Below are positions 1-8,003 of a stretch of DNA of 64,000 bases, in pieces (position 1 is the stretch's first letter; the number at the start of each line of letters is the position of its first letter). The stretch spans positions 396,985-460,984 of the forward strand of contig NZ_FOXJ01000004.1 of NCBI RefSeq assembly GCF_900115685.1, in the 5' to 3' direction. The notes under the pieces were generated by a model. That model was not told the origin of the DNA. It saw only the letters and a list, made by a program, of their open reading frames with translations, and searched no databases. The stretch is from Variovorax sp. 770b2. Lineage in GTDB: Bacteria; Pseudomonadota; Gammaproteobacteria; Burkholderiales; Burkholderiaceae_C. Both the position numbers and the translations under genes were made by a program.

Positions 1-2
1 CC

Positions 3-56
3 CTAGCGCAGTACGTCGCCGACCTGGATTCCGCAGTCGAATGGAGCGCGCGATGA
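3..56 (+). CDS. 3' end of an unidentified upstream gene
   Basis: An open frame runs into the window from the left and ends at TGA 54-56, encoding the tail LAQYVADLDSAVEWSAR. The stop overlaps the ATG of the next gene (ATGA at 53-56), the same coupling seen throughout this T3SS locus, so it is probably the preceding gene of the same operon. Seventeen residues are too few to identify it. Confidence 0.5.
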   Translation, partial: LAQYVADLDSAVEWSAR

Positions 57-1147
57 AACGCCTGCGCATCCTGACCGGCCAGCACGTCGGCGCGCATCTG
101 GATCTCTCCCAGGGGTCCCATGTCATCGGCGCCCACAGCGACGCCGACGTCGTGATCACCGATTGGTCATTCGCACCGGTCTTGCTGTGCGTGTCCGGCG
201 AATCCGTCACCGCCAGCTGGCAGGAGACACCGCCGGCCGATGCCGAAGGCGCCGGGCGCAAGCCGGTCGAGCGAAGCATGGTTCTCGCCGAGCTCGCGCC
301 GCGGGAATTCGATGGAATCGTGTTGTGCGTGGGTCCGCGCAAGAGGCCCTGGCCCAATGACGTGCAATTGCTCTCGGCCGTGTTTTCACCACCTCGAAAG
401 AGTGTGGTGCGCTGGGTTCGGGAGGGGCCATTCGCAAGACTCCTGCCTTGGCTCTTCACCGCGGCGATGGCGGCTTCCATCGGGCTCCTGTGGCCCGGAT
501 TCGAGGCAAGGTCGCAATCGGTTCCCGAGCCGACACTCGAGGAGGCGAGGGTCATTCTTCAGCGCGCCCTCGACAAGGTATCGCCGGGCGAGCTGACTGC
601 GTCGATCGAGCTTCGAACCATCTATGTGAATGGCCTTGTCGAAGATGGCCAGCACGCCGCGGCGGCGCGCGCAACGCTAGCCGCCGCGCGTGTTCCCTAC
701 ACGGTCGTGTCCCGTTTTGCCGTGGCCACCGACATTGCTGAAACCATTCGCGGCGCGGCGGGGCTGATGAATGCAAGCGTGCGTCACAACGGCGGAGGCG
801 TATTCAGCGTGGTGGCCGACGTGACCGACGAGCGCGCCGCACGTGCATCCATCGATCGCATCGGTGCCGACCTTTCACCTGTGGTGAAGACGATCAACGC
901 GAGCTTGTCGAAGACCCTCGGCAACGATCCGATGGGTCCGATCCTCTCTCGCATGGACCAGGACCGCCTGTCGGTCGTCCAGACCCGCGACGGCGTCAAG
1001 CACATTGCAATGGCTGGCGCCTTGCTGGAGGTCGACCTGAACGATTCCGCACCTGTTTCCGAAATACCGGCTGCACTCGCCGCATCGGCCCGACCCGGGA
1101 CGACGAGTGACTCCCCAGCCCTCCCCCGCAAAGGAAAGACACCATGA
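53..1147 (+). CDS. sctD: T3SS inner-membrane ring protein SctD/HrcD (HrpD5 type)
   Basis: This is the outer component of the T3SS inner-membrane ring. The roughly 125 N-terminal residues resemble a cytoplasmic FHA-like domain (start MKRLRILTGQHVGAHLDLS). A single membrane helix follows at about residues 128-146 (LLPWLFTAAMAASIGLLW), then a periplasmic part of about 200 residues with ring-building-motif character. I chose ATG 53 over an in-frame ATG at 41 because GGAG at 43-46 lies 6 bases before ATG 53 and the stop of the previous gene overlaps it. The 364-residue length fits the family. Identification rests on topology and position; SctD proteins are poorly conserved. Confidence 0.8.
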   Translation: MKRLRILTGQHVGAHLDLSQGSHVIGAHSDADVVITDWSFAPVLLCVSGESVTASWQETPPADAEGAGRKPVERSMVLAELAPREFDGIVLCVGPRKRPWPNDVQLLSAVFSPPRKSVVRWVREGPFARLLPWLFTAAMAASIGLLWPGFEARSQSVPEPTLEEARVILQRALDKVSPGELTASIELRTIYVNGLVEDGQHAAAARATLAAARVPYTVVSRFAVATDIAETIRGAAGLMNASVRHNGGGVFSVVADVTDERAARASIDRIGADLSPVVKTINASLSKTLGNDPMGPILSRMDQDRLSVVQTRDGVKHIAMAGALLEVDLNDSAPVSEIPAALAASARPGTTSDSPALPRKGKTP

Positions 1148-1419
1148 CCACCACCGAAGCATTGAACCCACCAGCCAGCCTTATCGACGACTTCAAGGAT
1201 CTGCAGACAACCATCCTTCAGGACATTGAGGGAAGCAAGACGCGTGAACTCGTCGAGTACTTCGGCCAGGCGGAATTGAAGAGCCGCGAAATGCAACTGC
1301 GCACGGTCGACTATGGCCAGAAACAGCATGCCCAATTGCTGTGCGACGCATTCGCGGCCTCATCGCGGATTCTTCTGATGGCTTGGCGCAAGGCCCACGG
1401 CGCGGAGTTGCACGTCTGA
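1144..1419 (+). CDS. Small T3SS protein in the hrpD6/sctE position
   Basis: A 91-residue, mostly helical protein with no signal peptide or membrane segment. Its ATG overlaps the sctD stop (ATGA) and is preceded by AAGGAAAG. In Hrp2 clusters the gene after hrcD (hrpD5) is the small hrpD6; in Ysc systems it is yscE, a chaperone of the needle protein. Size and position fit either role, but I see no diagnostic motif, so the function is positional inference. Confidence 0.55.
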   Translation: MTTTEALNPPASLIDDFKDLQTTILQDIEGSKTRELVEYFGQAELKSREMQLRTVDYGQKQHAQLLCDAFAASSRILLMAWRKAHGAELHV

Positions 1420-1460
1420 ACGCCAGGCCTTTCACCGACGAACACACCAGGAATTTCACG

Positions 1461-1910
1461 ATGAATGTCGCAGCCCAGTACGGTCTTCCTCTCTCGCCCG
1501 CGCCACTGCCGGCGCAGCCACAGCGCAGTTCCGCCGCGTACCAAGTCGAACTGGTGCGCAGGCTGGTTTCCACCATGATGGTCGGCCAGATGCACGCGCA
1601 GTTCGACGATGTTGCATACCTTTTTCGCACGCTCTCGACGATGCTGGGGGACAACAGGCATCTGCGCATCACCTTGGCGCTCGCGAGCGCTATCGGTGGC
1701 GAGACGCAACCGGCGCGTGAACTGCTCACTGAGGGCATGGACGATTGGCCGGGCGCAGAGAGCGCCAAGATCTCCGTGGCTCTGGCATTGAAGATTGCCG
1801 GAGACCCAGAGTGGATTCGCCTGTGCGAGGAGACCTTGGCCGTCAGTAACGACGGCGACGCGCGGCGCTTTGCGCGACAGCTGCTGGATCAAGCTGATTC
1901 AAGAACCTAA
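1461..1910 (+). CDS. TPR-like small T3SS protein (HrpB1/YscG-like)
   Basis: A 149-residue helical protein. Residues about 30-140 look like two to three degenerate TPR helical hairpins, in the style of YscG needle chaperones and HrpB1/HrpK. The start ATG 1461 has AGGAA 12 bases upstream. It lies between the hrpD6-position gene and the putative needle gene, which suggests a needle or rod chaperone. Such a gene is not part of the standard Xanthomonas hrpD6-hrpE arrangement. Function is inferred from fold and position. Confidence 0.5.
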   Translation: MNVAAQYGLPLSPAPLPAQPQRSSAAYQVELVRRLVSTMMVGQMHAQFDDVAYLFRTLSTMLGDNRHLRITLALASAIGGETQPARELLTEGMDDWPGAESAKISVALALKIAGDPEWIRLCEETLAVSNDGDARRFARQLLDQADSRT

Positions 1911-1941
1911 GCGCCTTTCACAGCCGGCGCTTGTGGGGCAT

Positions 1942-1956
1942 GTGCTCATCGAGCAC
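1942..1956 (+). promoter_or_regulatory. Short hairpin upstream of the needle gene
   Basis: GTGCTC at 1942-1947 and GAGCAC at 1951-1956 form a perfect 6-bp stem with a 3-base loop in the 92-bp gap before the putative needle gene. No T-run follows, so it is more likely an mRNA stability or processing element than a terminator. Confidence 0.35.
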
Positions 1957-2002
1957 GCGCGCCGAATGGCTGTATTTTCATCAACCCGAAAGTTTTTTCA
2001 TC

Positions 2003-2236
2003 ATGAGCCATCTTCTTAGCCCGTCCACCAACGTCAACGCCAACAGTGTCAAGGGCGCCGCCGGCGCCGAGGTCACCTCCGCTACGGGAATGGCTGGCGC
2101 CCATTCCGTGGTGAACACACGACTCGCAGACGCCAACAAGAATCTCGAGGATATTGAGGCAATGGGGACGATGGAAGCGGTCTTCAATCTTCGTAAGGCC
2201 AGCATCAATTTGCTCAAGGCCACCTCGCAGGCGTAA
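2003..2236 (+). CDS. Putative T3SS needle/pilus subunit (SctF/HrpE position)
   Basis: A 77-residue protein lacking Cys and Trp, with an Ala/Ser/Asn-rich first half and an amphipathic helical C-terminal half (from about residue 40, ending RKASINLLKATSQA). Small size, absence of Cys and a C-terminal helix are typical of T3SS needle and Hrp pilus subunits. Its place after the hrcD and hrpD6-position genes matches hrpE. I chose ATG 2003 rather than upstream in-frame starts because it gives the normal needle size. A small secreted accessory protein is the main alternative. Confidence 0.5.
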   Translation: MSHLLSPSTNVNANSVKGAAGAEVTSATGMAGAHSVVNTRLADANKNLEDIEAMGTMEAVFNLRKASINLLKATSQA

Positions 2237-2271
2237 TCAGCAAGCATTGTTCAACTATCAAGAGAGCCAAA

Positions 2272-2796
2272 ATGATAAATGCGACAGGTCCGAACCTCGC
2301 CTTTCTAAAGCCGCATGGCGGCCATACCGGAAGTCCCACGTCAAAAGCCCTAGACGGCCTAGAGGAACTACTGGGAAAACTGAAAAAAGCGTGCGATGAG
2401 GCCAGATCGGCAAGTCAAGACACGCAAAATTCACCGCCTGGATTTTCGCTCGACGACCTAATCCGTAAGCTCTTCGGTCAAGGGGATTCCGAAGGTGCCG
2501 GTGCTGGCCAAGGCTCGGGCGGCAGCCAAGGTGCCGGTGCTGGCCAAGGCTCGGGGGGCAGCCAAGGGGCTGGTGCCGGCCAAGGGGCGGAGGGCAGTCA
2601 AGGGGCTGGCGCCAGCCAAGGCCCAGAGGGCAGTCAAGGACCCGATCAAAGTGGGCCTCCGGGTGGCGCGCAGAAAGCGCAAGACAGCTTGCTGGATTTG
2701 CTCTCGAAGCTCGTGGAACTGCTTAAAGCAATGCAAAGCCAAGGTCAAGGCCAAGGCCAAGGCTCCGAAAATTCGGAGTTAAAGCCGACGGTCTGA
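2272..2796 (+). CDS. Harpin-like glycine-rich secreted protein
   Basis: A 174-residue protein with an amphipathic helix near residues 25-45, a central Gly/Gln/Ser/Ala-rich tract (residues 75-122) of four 12-residue repeats of the type GAGAGQGSGGSQ, a Pro/Gly linker, and a hydrophobic helix at about 137-155 (SLLDLLSKLVELLKAM). A short (GQ)n tail ends it. Glycine richness, low aromatic content and amphipathic helices are harpin hallmarks (HrpN, HpaG/Hpa1, PopA), and hpa1-type genes lie at the edge of hrp operons. One cysteine in the N-terminal helix is unusual for harpins. Harpins are exported by the T3SS and act at plant membranes or in translocation. Confidence 0.65.
   Translation: MINATGPNLAFLKPHGGHTGSPTSKALDGLEELLGKLKKACDEARSASQDTQNSPPGFSLDDLIRKLFGQGDSEGAGAGQGSGGSQGAGAGQGSGGSQGAGAGQGAEGSQGAGASQGPEGSQGPDQSGPPGGAQKAQDSLLDLLSKLVELLKAMQSQGQGQGQGSENSELKPTV
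2494..2637 (+). repeat. Four tandem 36-bp repeats in the harpin gene
   Basis: Units start at 2494, 2530, 2566 and 2602. Units 1 and 2 differ by one base; units 3 and 4 have diverged. Each encodes 12 residues, so unit loss or gain keeps the frame. Confidence 0.9.
2763..2778 (+). promoter_or_regulatory. Perfect inverted repeat in the harpin 3' end
   Basis: CTCCGAA and TTCGGAG form a 7-bp stem with a 2-base spacer, just before the harpin stop and 30 bp before a longer hairpin. It may act with that hairpin as an mRNA 3' stabiliser. Confidence 0.35.
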
Positions 2797-2807
2797 AGCC
2801 CGCTCTC

Positions 2808-2838
2808 GGTCACGTCCCGTCGTCGACGGCACGTGACC
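2808..2838 (+). terminator. Long hairpin between the harpin gene and hrpB1
   Basis: An imperfect 31-bp inverted repeat: outer arms GGTCACGT (2808-2815) and ACGTGACC (2831-2838), one C/C mismatch, inner arms CCGTCG (2817-2822) and CGACGG (2824-2829), centre T. It starts 12 bp after the harpin stop and ends 55 bp before hrpB1. There is no T-run, so it may be a partial terminator, attenuator or RNase-blocking element setting the harpin to apparatus ratio. A regulator-binding palindrome is also possible. Confidence 0.55.
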
Positions 2839-2893
2839 ATTGCGACGGATATCCAACATTTTCAAGAGTTCGGGAAAAGAACCGGGGAACCGT

Positions 2894-3355
2894 ATGAATT
2901 CAGCATCCGCCGACCAGCAGCTCGTAGACGCGCTAGTTGGAGTGTTCTATGTAGGAATTGAGTTAGAGGTAAGTGAACACACTCTGCCGGTGCTGCGGGG
3001 GATTCGGAAACTACGCCCGGGTTTGCCGTTGCTCGCCGTCGCAGAAGCTCAACAGCTGAGCGAGTGCAACGACCTTCAGTCGGCTCGCGTGTTGCTCGAA
3101 GAAACGGATGCGAAGAATCCCGACACGCCCATTGTGAAAGCCGTGCTTGCATTCGTGTTGCGTCAGCAGCGCAATGGCCTCTGGCAGGCCTACGTCAAGG
3201 AAGCTCGCGAACTGCCAGCCGATGAGAAGGCAAACGCTATTCTCGATTGCCTTGATCGCCTCGAACGTGGAGACCCTTTCGAGGTCTCCAAGGTCGAGGC
3301 CCCGGAGGATTGCAGCCCATTCGCCATGTCGCACTACATGGGGACGCGGTGTTGA
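2894..3355 (+). CDS. hrpB1: T3SS protein HrpB1/HrpK family
   Basis: A 153-residue helical TPR-like protein of the HrpB1/HrpK family, recognised from its pattern (LVDALVGVFYVGIE, then LRxLRP and repeated Ala/Leu-rich hairpins) and its place as first gene of the conserved series hrpB1-hrpB2-hrcJ-hrpB4-hrpB5-hrcN-hrpB7-hrcT. HrpB1 is a T3SS-associated factor of Hrp2 systems. ATG 2894 follows GGGGAA; the open frame extends upstream to 2840 without a convincing start signal. Confidence 0.8.
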   Translation: MNSASADQQLVDALVGVFYVGIELEVSEHTLPVLRGIRKLRPGLPLLAVAEAQQLSECNDLQSARVLLEETDAKNPDTPIVKAVLAFVLRQQRNGLWQAYVKEARELPADEKANAILDCLDRLERGDPFEVSKVEAPEDCSPFAMSHYMGTRC

Positions 3356-3414
3356 CCAGACCGTATCCGCTCCGACTTCGGTTTTCAATCAGCTATCTCA
3401 CGTAGGACTTTGCC

Positions 3415-3834
3415 ATGTCTCCCGTCGAACCACTTTCCGCCGTTGCTGCTGCGAACGTAACGCTATCGGCCACAGTCAGTCCGTCGTTGGTGCAAACAGC
3501 GCCTTCCTCGCCCAACAGCCCTTCCGTGGAGGAGTTGACGAGCCGTTTTCGAACGATGATGGAATCGCCTCATGCAGTGAATGCCGCACCGCCGACACCT
3601 CAAGACAGTGCATTGACGTACATGATGGCCGACGGCAATGATCCTATGAAACACGCCGAACAAAAAATAGTGAGTTTGCGAGAGCAGGCCCCTTTCATGA
3701 CTCCATCCGAACTGACGATGGCAACAATCGAACTCAGCAATTCGGTTTCAATCGATACGTTTCGCATGCAGGCAGCCACTTCAATAGCTTCCGGCGCAAA
3801 CAAGAGCTTGCAGTCTCTGTTGAAGAATCAGTGA
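3415..3834 (+). CDS. sctI: T3SS inner rod protein SctI/HrpB2
   Basis: A 139-residue protein with a disordered Ser/Pro-rich N-terminal half and a conserved C-terminal helix ending ANKSLQSLLKNQ, the typical HrpB2 ending. HrpB2 is an early secreted substrate that forms the inner rod connecting export gate and needle. Its stop overlaps the GTG start of sctJ. Confidence 0.85.
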   Translation: MSPVEPLSAVAAANVTLSATVSPSLVQTAPSSPNSPSVEELTSRFRTMMESPHAVNAAPPTPQDSALTYMMADGNDPMKHAEQKIVSLREQAPFMTPSELTMATIELSNSVSIDTFRMQAATSIASGANKSLQSLLKNQ

Positions 3835-4664
3835 AAAAAATTCTAGCCATGCGTGAGTTCACGGGTCTTAAGTTGTGCGCGTCTGTACGGCAGTCGTCTT
3901 GCGCAGCGCTTCTGTGGGCATGTACCGCGCTCGCGCTGGTGGGGTGCAAGGAAGACCTTTACTCGAAGCTCGCCGAGGCGGACGCCAACGAGATGCTCGG
4001 CGTGCTGTTAAATGCCGAGATCACCGCGGCAAAGAAGTCTCCCGACGGCAAGACCTGGACGATCTCGGTCGAGGGCGAGCAACTTGGCGAAGCGCTTCTG
4101 GTGCTGCGCGCCAACGGGCTGCCCGCGCAGGCCCACCAGAGCCTGGGCGACGTGTTCAAGAAGGACGGGCTGATCTCCACGCCGACCGAAGAACGCGTGC
4201 GGTTCATCCACGGCGTTTCGCAGGAACTGGCTGCCACGTTGACATCGATCGACGGCGTGATCACTGCGCGCGTGCACGTCGTGCTGCCCAACAACGATCC
4301 GTTGGCCAAGGACGTGAAGCCGTCGAGCGCGTCGGTGTTTATCAAGCATCGGCCCGACGTCAATGTCTCCACGCTCACGCCGGTGGTGAAGAACCTAGTG
4401 ATGCGCAGCGTGGAGGGGCTGTCTTACGACAATGTCAATGTGACTGTCGTCGCGGCAGCGCCGATGGAGATGGCCGCGCGGCATCGTGTCGAGAAAATCC
4501 GACCCGTGCCTGTCGTCTGGGTTCTGGCGCTCGCCCTGGCGGGCGCGCTCCTGGCGCTCCTGGTGACCGCGTTGCTACGCCCGGCCTGGTTTCCCCCGGC
4601 GTGGCGCGAGCGGTTCGTCAAGCCGCGCGGGGCATCCCCTGATGTGCGAAAGCCCGCATCATGA
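3831..4664 (+). CDS. sctJ: T3SS inner-membrane ring lipoprotein SctJ/HrcJ
   Basis: A 277-residue YscJ/HrcJ-family lipoprotein. The signal peptide ends in lipobox LVGC with Cys39. The two ring-building domains follow (EANEMLGVLL-type motif, then SVFIKHRP), with a C-terminal membrane helix near residues 225-247. It forms the inner ring inside the SctD ring. GTG 3831 overlaps the sctI stop; ATG 3849 is an alternative that still leaves a usable signal peptide. The stop overlaps sctK (ATGA). Confidence 0.93.
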   Translation: MKKILAMREFTGLKLCASVRQSSCAALLWACTALALVGCKEDLYSKLAEADANEMLGVLLNAEITAAKKSPDGKTWTISVEGEQLGEALLVLRANGLPAQAHQSLGDVFKKDGLISTPTEERVRFIHGVSQELAATLTSIDGVITARVHVVLPNNDPLAKDVKPSSASVFIKHRPDVNVSTLTPVVKNLVMRSVEGLSYDNVNVTVVAAAPMEMAARHRVEKIRPVPVVWVLALALAGALLALLVTALLRPAWFPPAWRERFVKPRGASPDVRKPAS

Positions 4665-5341
4665 AGACGTCGCTGGCGCGGTTGCTGCAAGCAGTGGACC
4701 GCAAGGCGGCATCGTGGCAGGTCGATCTGCATCCAGCCTGGGTCGACAAAGCGTTTGGACACCTCGGCGATCAGGCAGCGGCTTCGTCCGCGCGTCTGCC
4801 GCCAGGCCGGCAGGCTGCTCTGCTCGAGGCCATCTTCGGCCTTGCCTGGCCATCGCTCGCAGAATTTCGCGATCCGGTGCACCGGTTGGTGTTGCTGGAC
4901 CGGGACAGTTTGCTGAAGGTGCTTGCCGTGTTCGCGCTCGACACGCGGCGCGAGAGCATTCGCCGCTCCGTCGGGCGCGCGGTGCGCAAGCTCCTGATCG
5001 ATGGCGTGGGTGAAAGCGCCTACGAGAAACTGACGAGTACGACGATGCGCGGCCTCCAGGTGTCTAACCCGCTTGCGGTGCCGGATGTCGCGCAGGAACG
5101 GCTGGCGGCAGAAGGTTTTCGCCTAATGCGCGACGAGGGGGTGTGGCATCACCCGGTGCTCACGCGGATGGCCAGGCTGAGCCTGCCGTTGACCCTGCCC
5201 GAGGCCCCTTTGCGGCTTGACGGGGCTGCCCCGGAGCCGGCGAGCCGATCCATCGTTCGCGTGATCGAAGGTCTTCCTCAATATTTTCCGGAGCTCGAAT
5301 GGTTGTTTGGTTCAGATATGGATCGTGCACTGTCGGCGTAG
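4661..5341 (+). CDS. sctK: T3SS sorting-platform protein SctK/HrpB4
   Basis: A 226-residue soluble protein in the hrpB4 position between sctJ and sctL. SctK docks the cytosolic sorting platform (SctQ, SctL, SctN) onto the inner ring. Sequence conservation is low; the call rests on order, size and the ATGA overlap with sctJ. Its 3' end overlaps sctL by 43 bp, implying translational coupling. Confidence 0.75.
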   Translation: MKTSLARLLQAVDRKAASWQVDLHPAWVDKAFGHLGDQAAASSARLPPGRQAALLEAIFGLAWPSLAEFRDPVHRLVLLDRDSLLKVLAVFALDTRRESIRRSVGRAVRKLLIDGVGESAYEKLTSTTMRGLQVSNPLAVPDVAQERLAAEGFRLMRDEGVWHHPVLTRMARLSLPLTLPEAPLRLDGAAPEPASRSIVRVIEGLPQYFPELEWLFGSDMDRALSA

Positions 5342-6066
5342 AGGACGGCATCGTCCGCGCTGCCGATTTCACCCAGCTGACGGAGTTGATCGATGCGATG
5401 CGAACGGTGCAGGACGTGCATGGCCGTCTACTCGAGGACGCGGAGCAGGAAGTCGCACAGCTGCGCTCCGAAGCCATCGCAGAGGTTCAGGCGCAGTTGT
5501 CGGCGGCGCAGACCGAGCGGGAGCGTGCGTACGGGGAAGGACTGGCACAAGGGCTTGAACGTGCCGCCGAGCAATGGACGGAGGGCGCGTTGCTTGAAGC
5601 TGCATCGACCCAGCGAACCCTGGTGCGCCAGACAGAGCGCCTGAGCCGGATCGTCTCTCTGGCGCTGGAGCACATTTTCGAACAGGAGGACCGCGTGACG
5701 CTGTTCAGCCGCTCGCTCAATGCGATCTCCAGGCTCGTGCAGGATGTGCCGATGGCAACACTTCGTGTGTGCCCCGCGGAACTCGAAAATGCGCTTGCGG
5801 CGGTTTCGGTGTTCGCGCCTTGTACGTCCGGCAGGTTGCAGATCGAGGTCAAGCCCGACTCCGATCTAGCGCCCGGCAGCTGTCTTTTCGAGTCCGACCA
5901 GGGCCTGATCGACGCGGGCTTGCAGACCCAGTTGGAAGCGATCCAGCGCGCGATGGACCGGGCCGCGCAGCACATGGTGCTCCAGATGCAGGGAGAGCGA
6001 CTCGCCGGCGACGGCGAAGCGCAGTCGTCCGACAGTTCGAACTTCGCGATTCTGGACGAGGCTTAG
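5299..6066 (+). CDS. sctL: T3SS ATPase stator protein SctL/HrpB5
   Basis: A 255-residue homologue of HrpB5/YscL/FliH. After a family-like N-terminus (WFRYGSCTVGVEDGIVRAADF) comes a long charged coiled coil (about residues 35-115, with repeated E/Q/R heptads). A C-terminal domain resembling the F-ATPase delta/b stator follows. It binds SctN and SctQ. The start lies 43 bp inside sctK, but moving it downstream would delete the conserved N-terminal motif. Confidence 0.85.
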   Translation: MVVWFRYGSCTVGVEDGIVRAADFTQLTELIDAMRTVQDVHGRLLEDAEQEVAQLRSEAIAEVQAQLSAAQTERERAYGEGLAQGLERAAEQWTEGALLEAASTQRTLVRQTERLSRIVSLALEHIFEQEDRVTLFSRSLNAISRLVQDVPMATLRVCPAELENALAAVSVFAPCTSGRLQIEVKPDSDLAPGSCLFESDQGLIDAGLQTQLEAIQRAMDRAAQHMVLQMQGERLAGDGEAQSSDSSNFAILDEA

Positions 6067-6082
6067 ACGCCTTTCGTTCGGT

Positions 6083-7477
6083 TTGGCGTTGCCTGCTTCG
6101 CCAAGCGCGGTGCTCCGCGAGCCGAGAGTCTTCATAGTTCGAGGCATGGTGCCTCCTCCAACCGATCTCCTGCATTTCGCCAAGGCACTCGAAGCCGAAT
6201 TGAAATACGAGTCAGTGCTCAAGCGCACGGGCAAGGTCTTCGAGGTGGTGGGCACGCTCATCCGCGCAAGCGGACTCGACGTCCGCGTGGGTGAGCTGTG
6301 CGATCTCGAGGATCAGCGCGGCCGCCGTTTCCAGCGTGCGGAGGTGGTCGGGTTCGGCAAGGGCGGCGCGGTACTGTCTCCTTTCGGTGGCCTGACGGGC
6401 GTCAGCGACACGACGCGCGTCGTGGGCACCGGCAAGCCGTTGTCGGTGCGCGTGGGGCCGCAGCTGCTGGGCCGCGTCATCAGCGGCCTTGGCGACCCTA
6501 TCGACGGCAAGGGCCCCATCGTCGGCGGCGAAGATCGTCCAGTGTTTGCCGATCCTCCGAATCCGATGCGCCGCGCGATGATCGAGCACCCATTGCCCAC
6601 GGGCGTGCGCATCATCGACGGACTGATGACTCTGGGCGAAGGCCAGCGCATGGGCATCTTTGCGCCGGCCGGCGCCGGCAAGAGCACGTTGATGGGCATG
6701 CTGGCGCGGGGTGCCCAGTGCGACGTCAGCGTGATCGGGCTGATCGGCGAGCGGGGCCGCGAGGTCCGTGAATTCATCGAGTTCATTCTGGGCGCCGAGG
6801 GGATGGCGCGCTCCGTGGTGGTGTGCGCAACGTCCGACCGTTCCTCGATAGAGCGCGCCAAGGCGGCGTATGTGGCCACCGCCGTTGCGGAGTATTTCCG
6901 GGACCAGGGGCAGAAGGTGTTGCTGATGATGGACTCGCTCACCCGTTTTGCCCGCGCCCAGCGCGAGATCGGCCTGGCCGCCGGCGAACCGCCAGCGCGA
7001 AGGGGATTTCCGCCCTCGGTGTTCGCAGAACTGCCGCGACTTCTGGAGCGCACGGGCATGGGCGAGCGCGGGTCGATCACGGCGCTGTACACGGTGCTTG
7101 CAGAGGACGAGAGCGGCGGCGACCCGATCGCGGAGGAAGTGCGCGGCATTCTCGACGGCCACATGATCCTGTCGCGCCGCATCGCAGCAAAGAACCAGTA
7201 CCCGGCGATCGATGTGCTCGGCAGCCTCAGCCGGGTGATGACCCAGGTCGTTCCCGGGCAGCACGTGGCAATGGCATCGACGTTGCGCAGCCTGATGGCC
7301 AAGTACGACGAGGTCGAGATGCTGTTGCAGGTCGGCGAATACAAGCCCGGCAATGATGCGCAGGCCGACATGGCCGTCGAGCGCATCGAGGGCATCCGCG
7401 CGTTTCTGAACCAGGCCACCAGCGACTTGCGGCCATTCGACGATACCTTGGCGCACCTCGCGTCGCTGGTGCAATGA
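6083..7477 (+). CDS. sctN: T3SS export ATPase SctN/HrcN
   Basis: The hexameric ATPase that releases chaperones and unfolds substrates at the cytosolic export gate. A Walker A loop APAGAGKST lies at residues 194-202, the GERGREV motif typical of FliI/YscN about 25 residues later, and a Walker B stretch VLLMMDSLTRFA near residue 280. The 464-residue length is slightly long because the start used is a TTG at 6083; ATG 6146 would give 443 residues and is an equal candidate. It follows sctL after 16 bp. Confidence 0.97.
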   Translation: MALPASPSAVLREPRVFIVRGMVPPPTDLLHFAKALEAELKYESVLKRTGKVFEVVGTLIRASGLDVRVGELCDLEDQRGRRFQRAEVVGFGKGGAVLSPFGGLTGVSDTTRVVGTGKPLSVRVGPQLLGRVISGLGDPIDGKGPIVGGEDRPVFADPPNPMRRAMIEHPLPTGVRIIDGLMTLGEGQRMGIFAPAGAGKSTLMGMLARGAQCDVSVIGLIGERGREVREFIEFILGAEGMARSVVVCATSDRSSIERAKAAYVATAVAEYFRDQGQKVLLMMDSLTRFARAQREIGLAAGEPPARRGFPPSVFAELPRLLERTGMGERGSITALYTVLAEDESGGDPIAEEVRGILDGHMILSRRIAAKNQYPAIDVLGSLSRVMTQVVPGQHVAMASTLRSLMAKYDEVEMLLQVGEYKPGNDAQADMAVERIEGIRAFLNQATSDLRPFDDTLAHLASLVQ

Positions 7478-7484
7478 GGCGCGC

Positions 7485-8003
7485 ATGGTAGATCCTCAGA
7501 TCCGCAGCCTGCGCGTGCTTGCGGGCATTCGCCGTCGGCGCGGCGACGAGCTGGAGAAAGCGCTTGCGACGCAACGAGCCGAATTGACGCGCTGCTCGGA
7601 GGAGTCCCAGGCTACTCGGCAAAAACTCGCCGAGTGCGAGGAGGCACTCTCGCAGGCTGCGGTGCAGCGCTCGCAGCTCTATGACACGGCCTTCACGCCA
7701 GAGGGTGTGAGAGCGGCAGATCACGCGATGGACGTCGGAGCGGTTCGCAAGGCCGAGGCCGAGAAAGTGCTCAAGCGATGCGAGTCGAGCGAGCAGTGGC
7801 AGCAGCGGCAGGTGGTGGCGGCGCAGGCGGCGGTTCGCGCCAATGCCGAGCGCATCGACCGCTTCGACGCCCGCATCGCGCGGGCTTTGTCCGAAAAGCT
7901 GCAGGCGGAAGACGAAGCGGCCGATGAAGAAGCAGAGGAAATGGCGAGCGCCCGCATCGGCAGGCGGAGTTCCGTGCCGGGAGGGGCTGGCGAACATGCC
8001 TGA
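7485..8003 (+). CDS. sctO: T3SS stalk protein SctO/HrpB7
   Basis: A 172-residue, strongly charged protein predicted to be an almost continuous coiled coil from about residue 15 to 150, as expected for the YscO/FliJ/HrpB7 stalk that links SctN to SctV. It sits between sctN and sctT and overlaps sctT by 8 bp. Assignment is by architecture and order. Confidence 0.8.
   Translation: MVDPQIRSLRVLAGIRRRRGDELEKALATQRAELTRCSEESQATRQKLAECEEALSQAAVQRSQLYDTAFTPEGVRAADHAMDVGAVRKAEAEKVLKRCESSEQWQQRQVVAAQAAVRANAERIDRFDARIARALSEKLQAEDEAADEEAEEMASARIGRRSSVPGGAGEHA

Noticed and set aside
6212..7486. 424-codon open frame antisense to sctN, and similar long antisense frames under sctV, coxL and the ThDP enzyme
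   Set aside because: Long antisense frames are expected in high-GC genes. The sense genes have clear family motifs and the antisense products have none.
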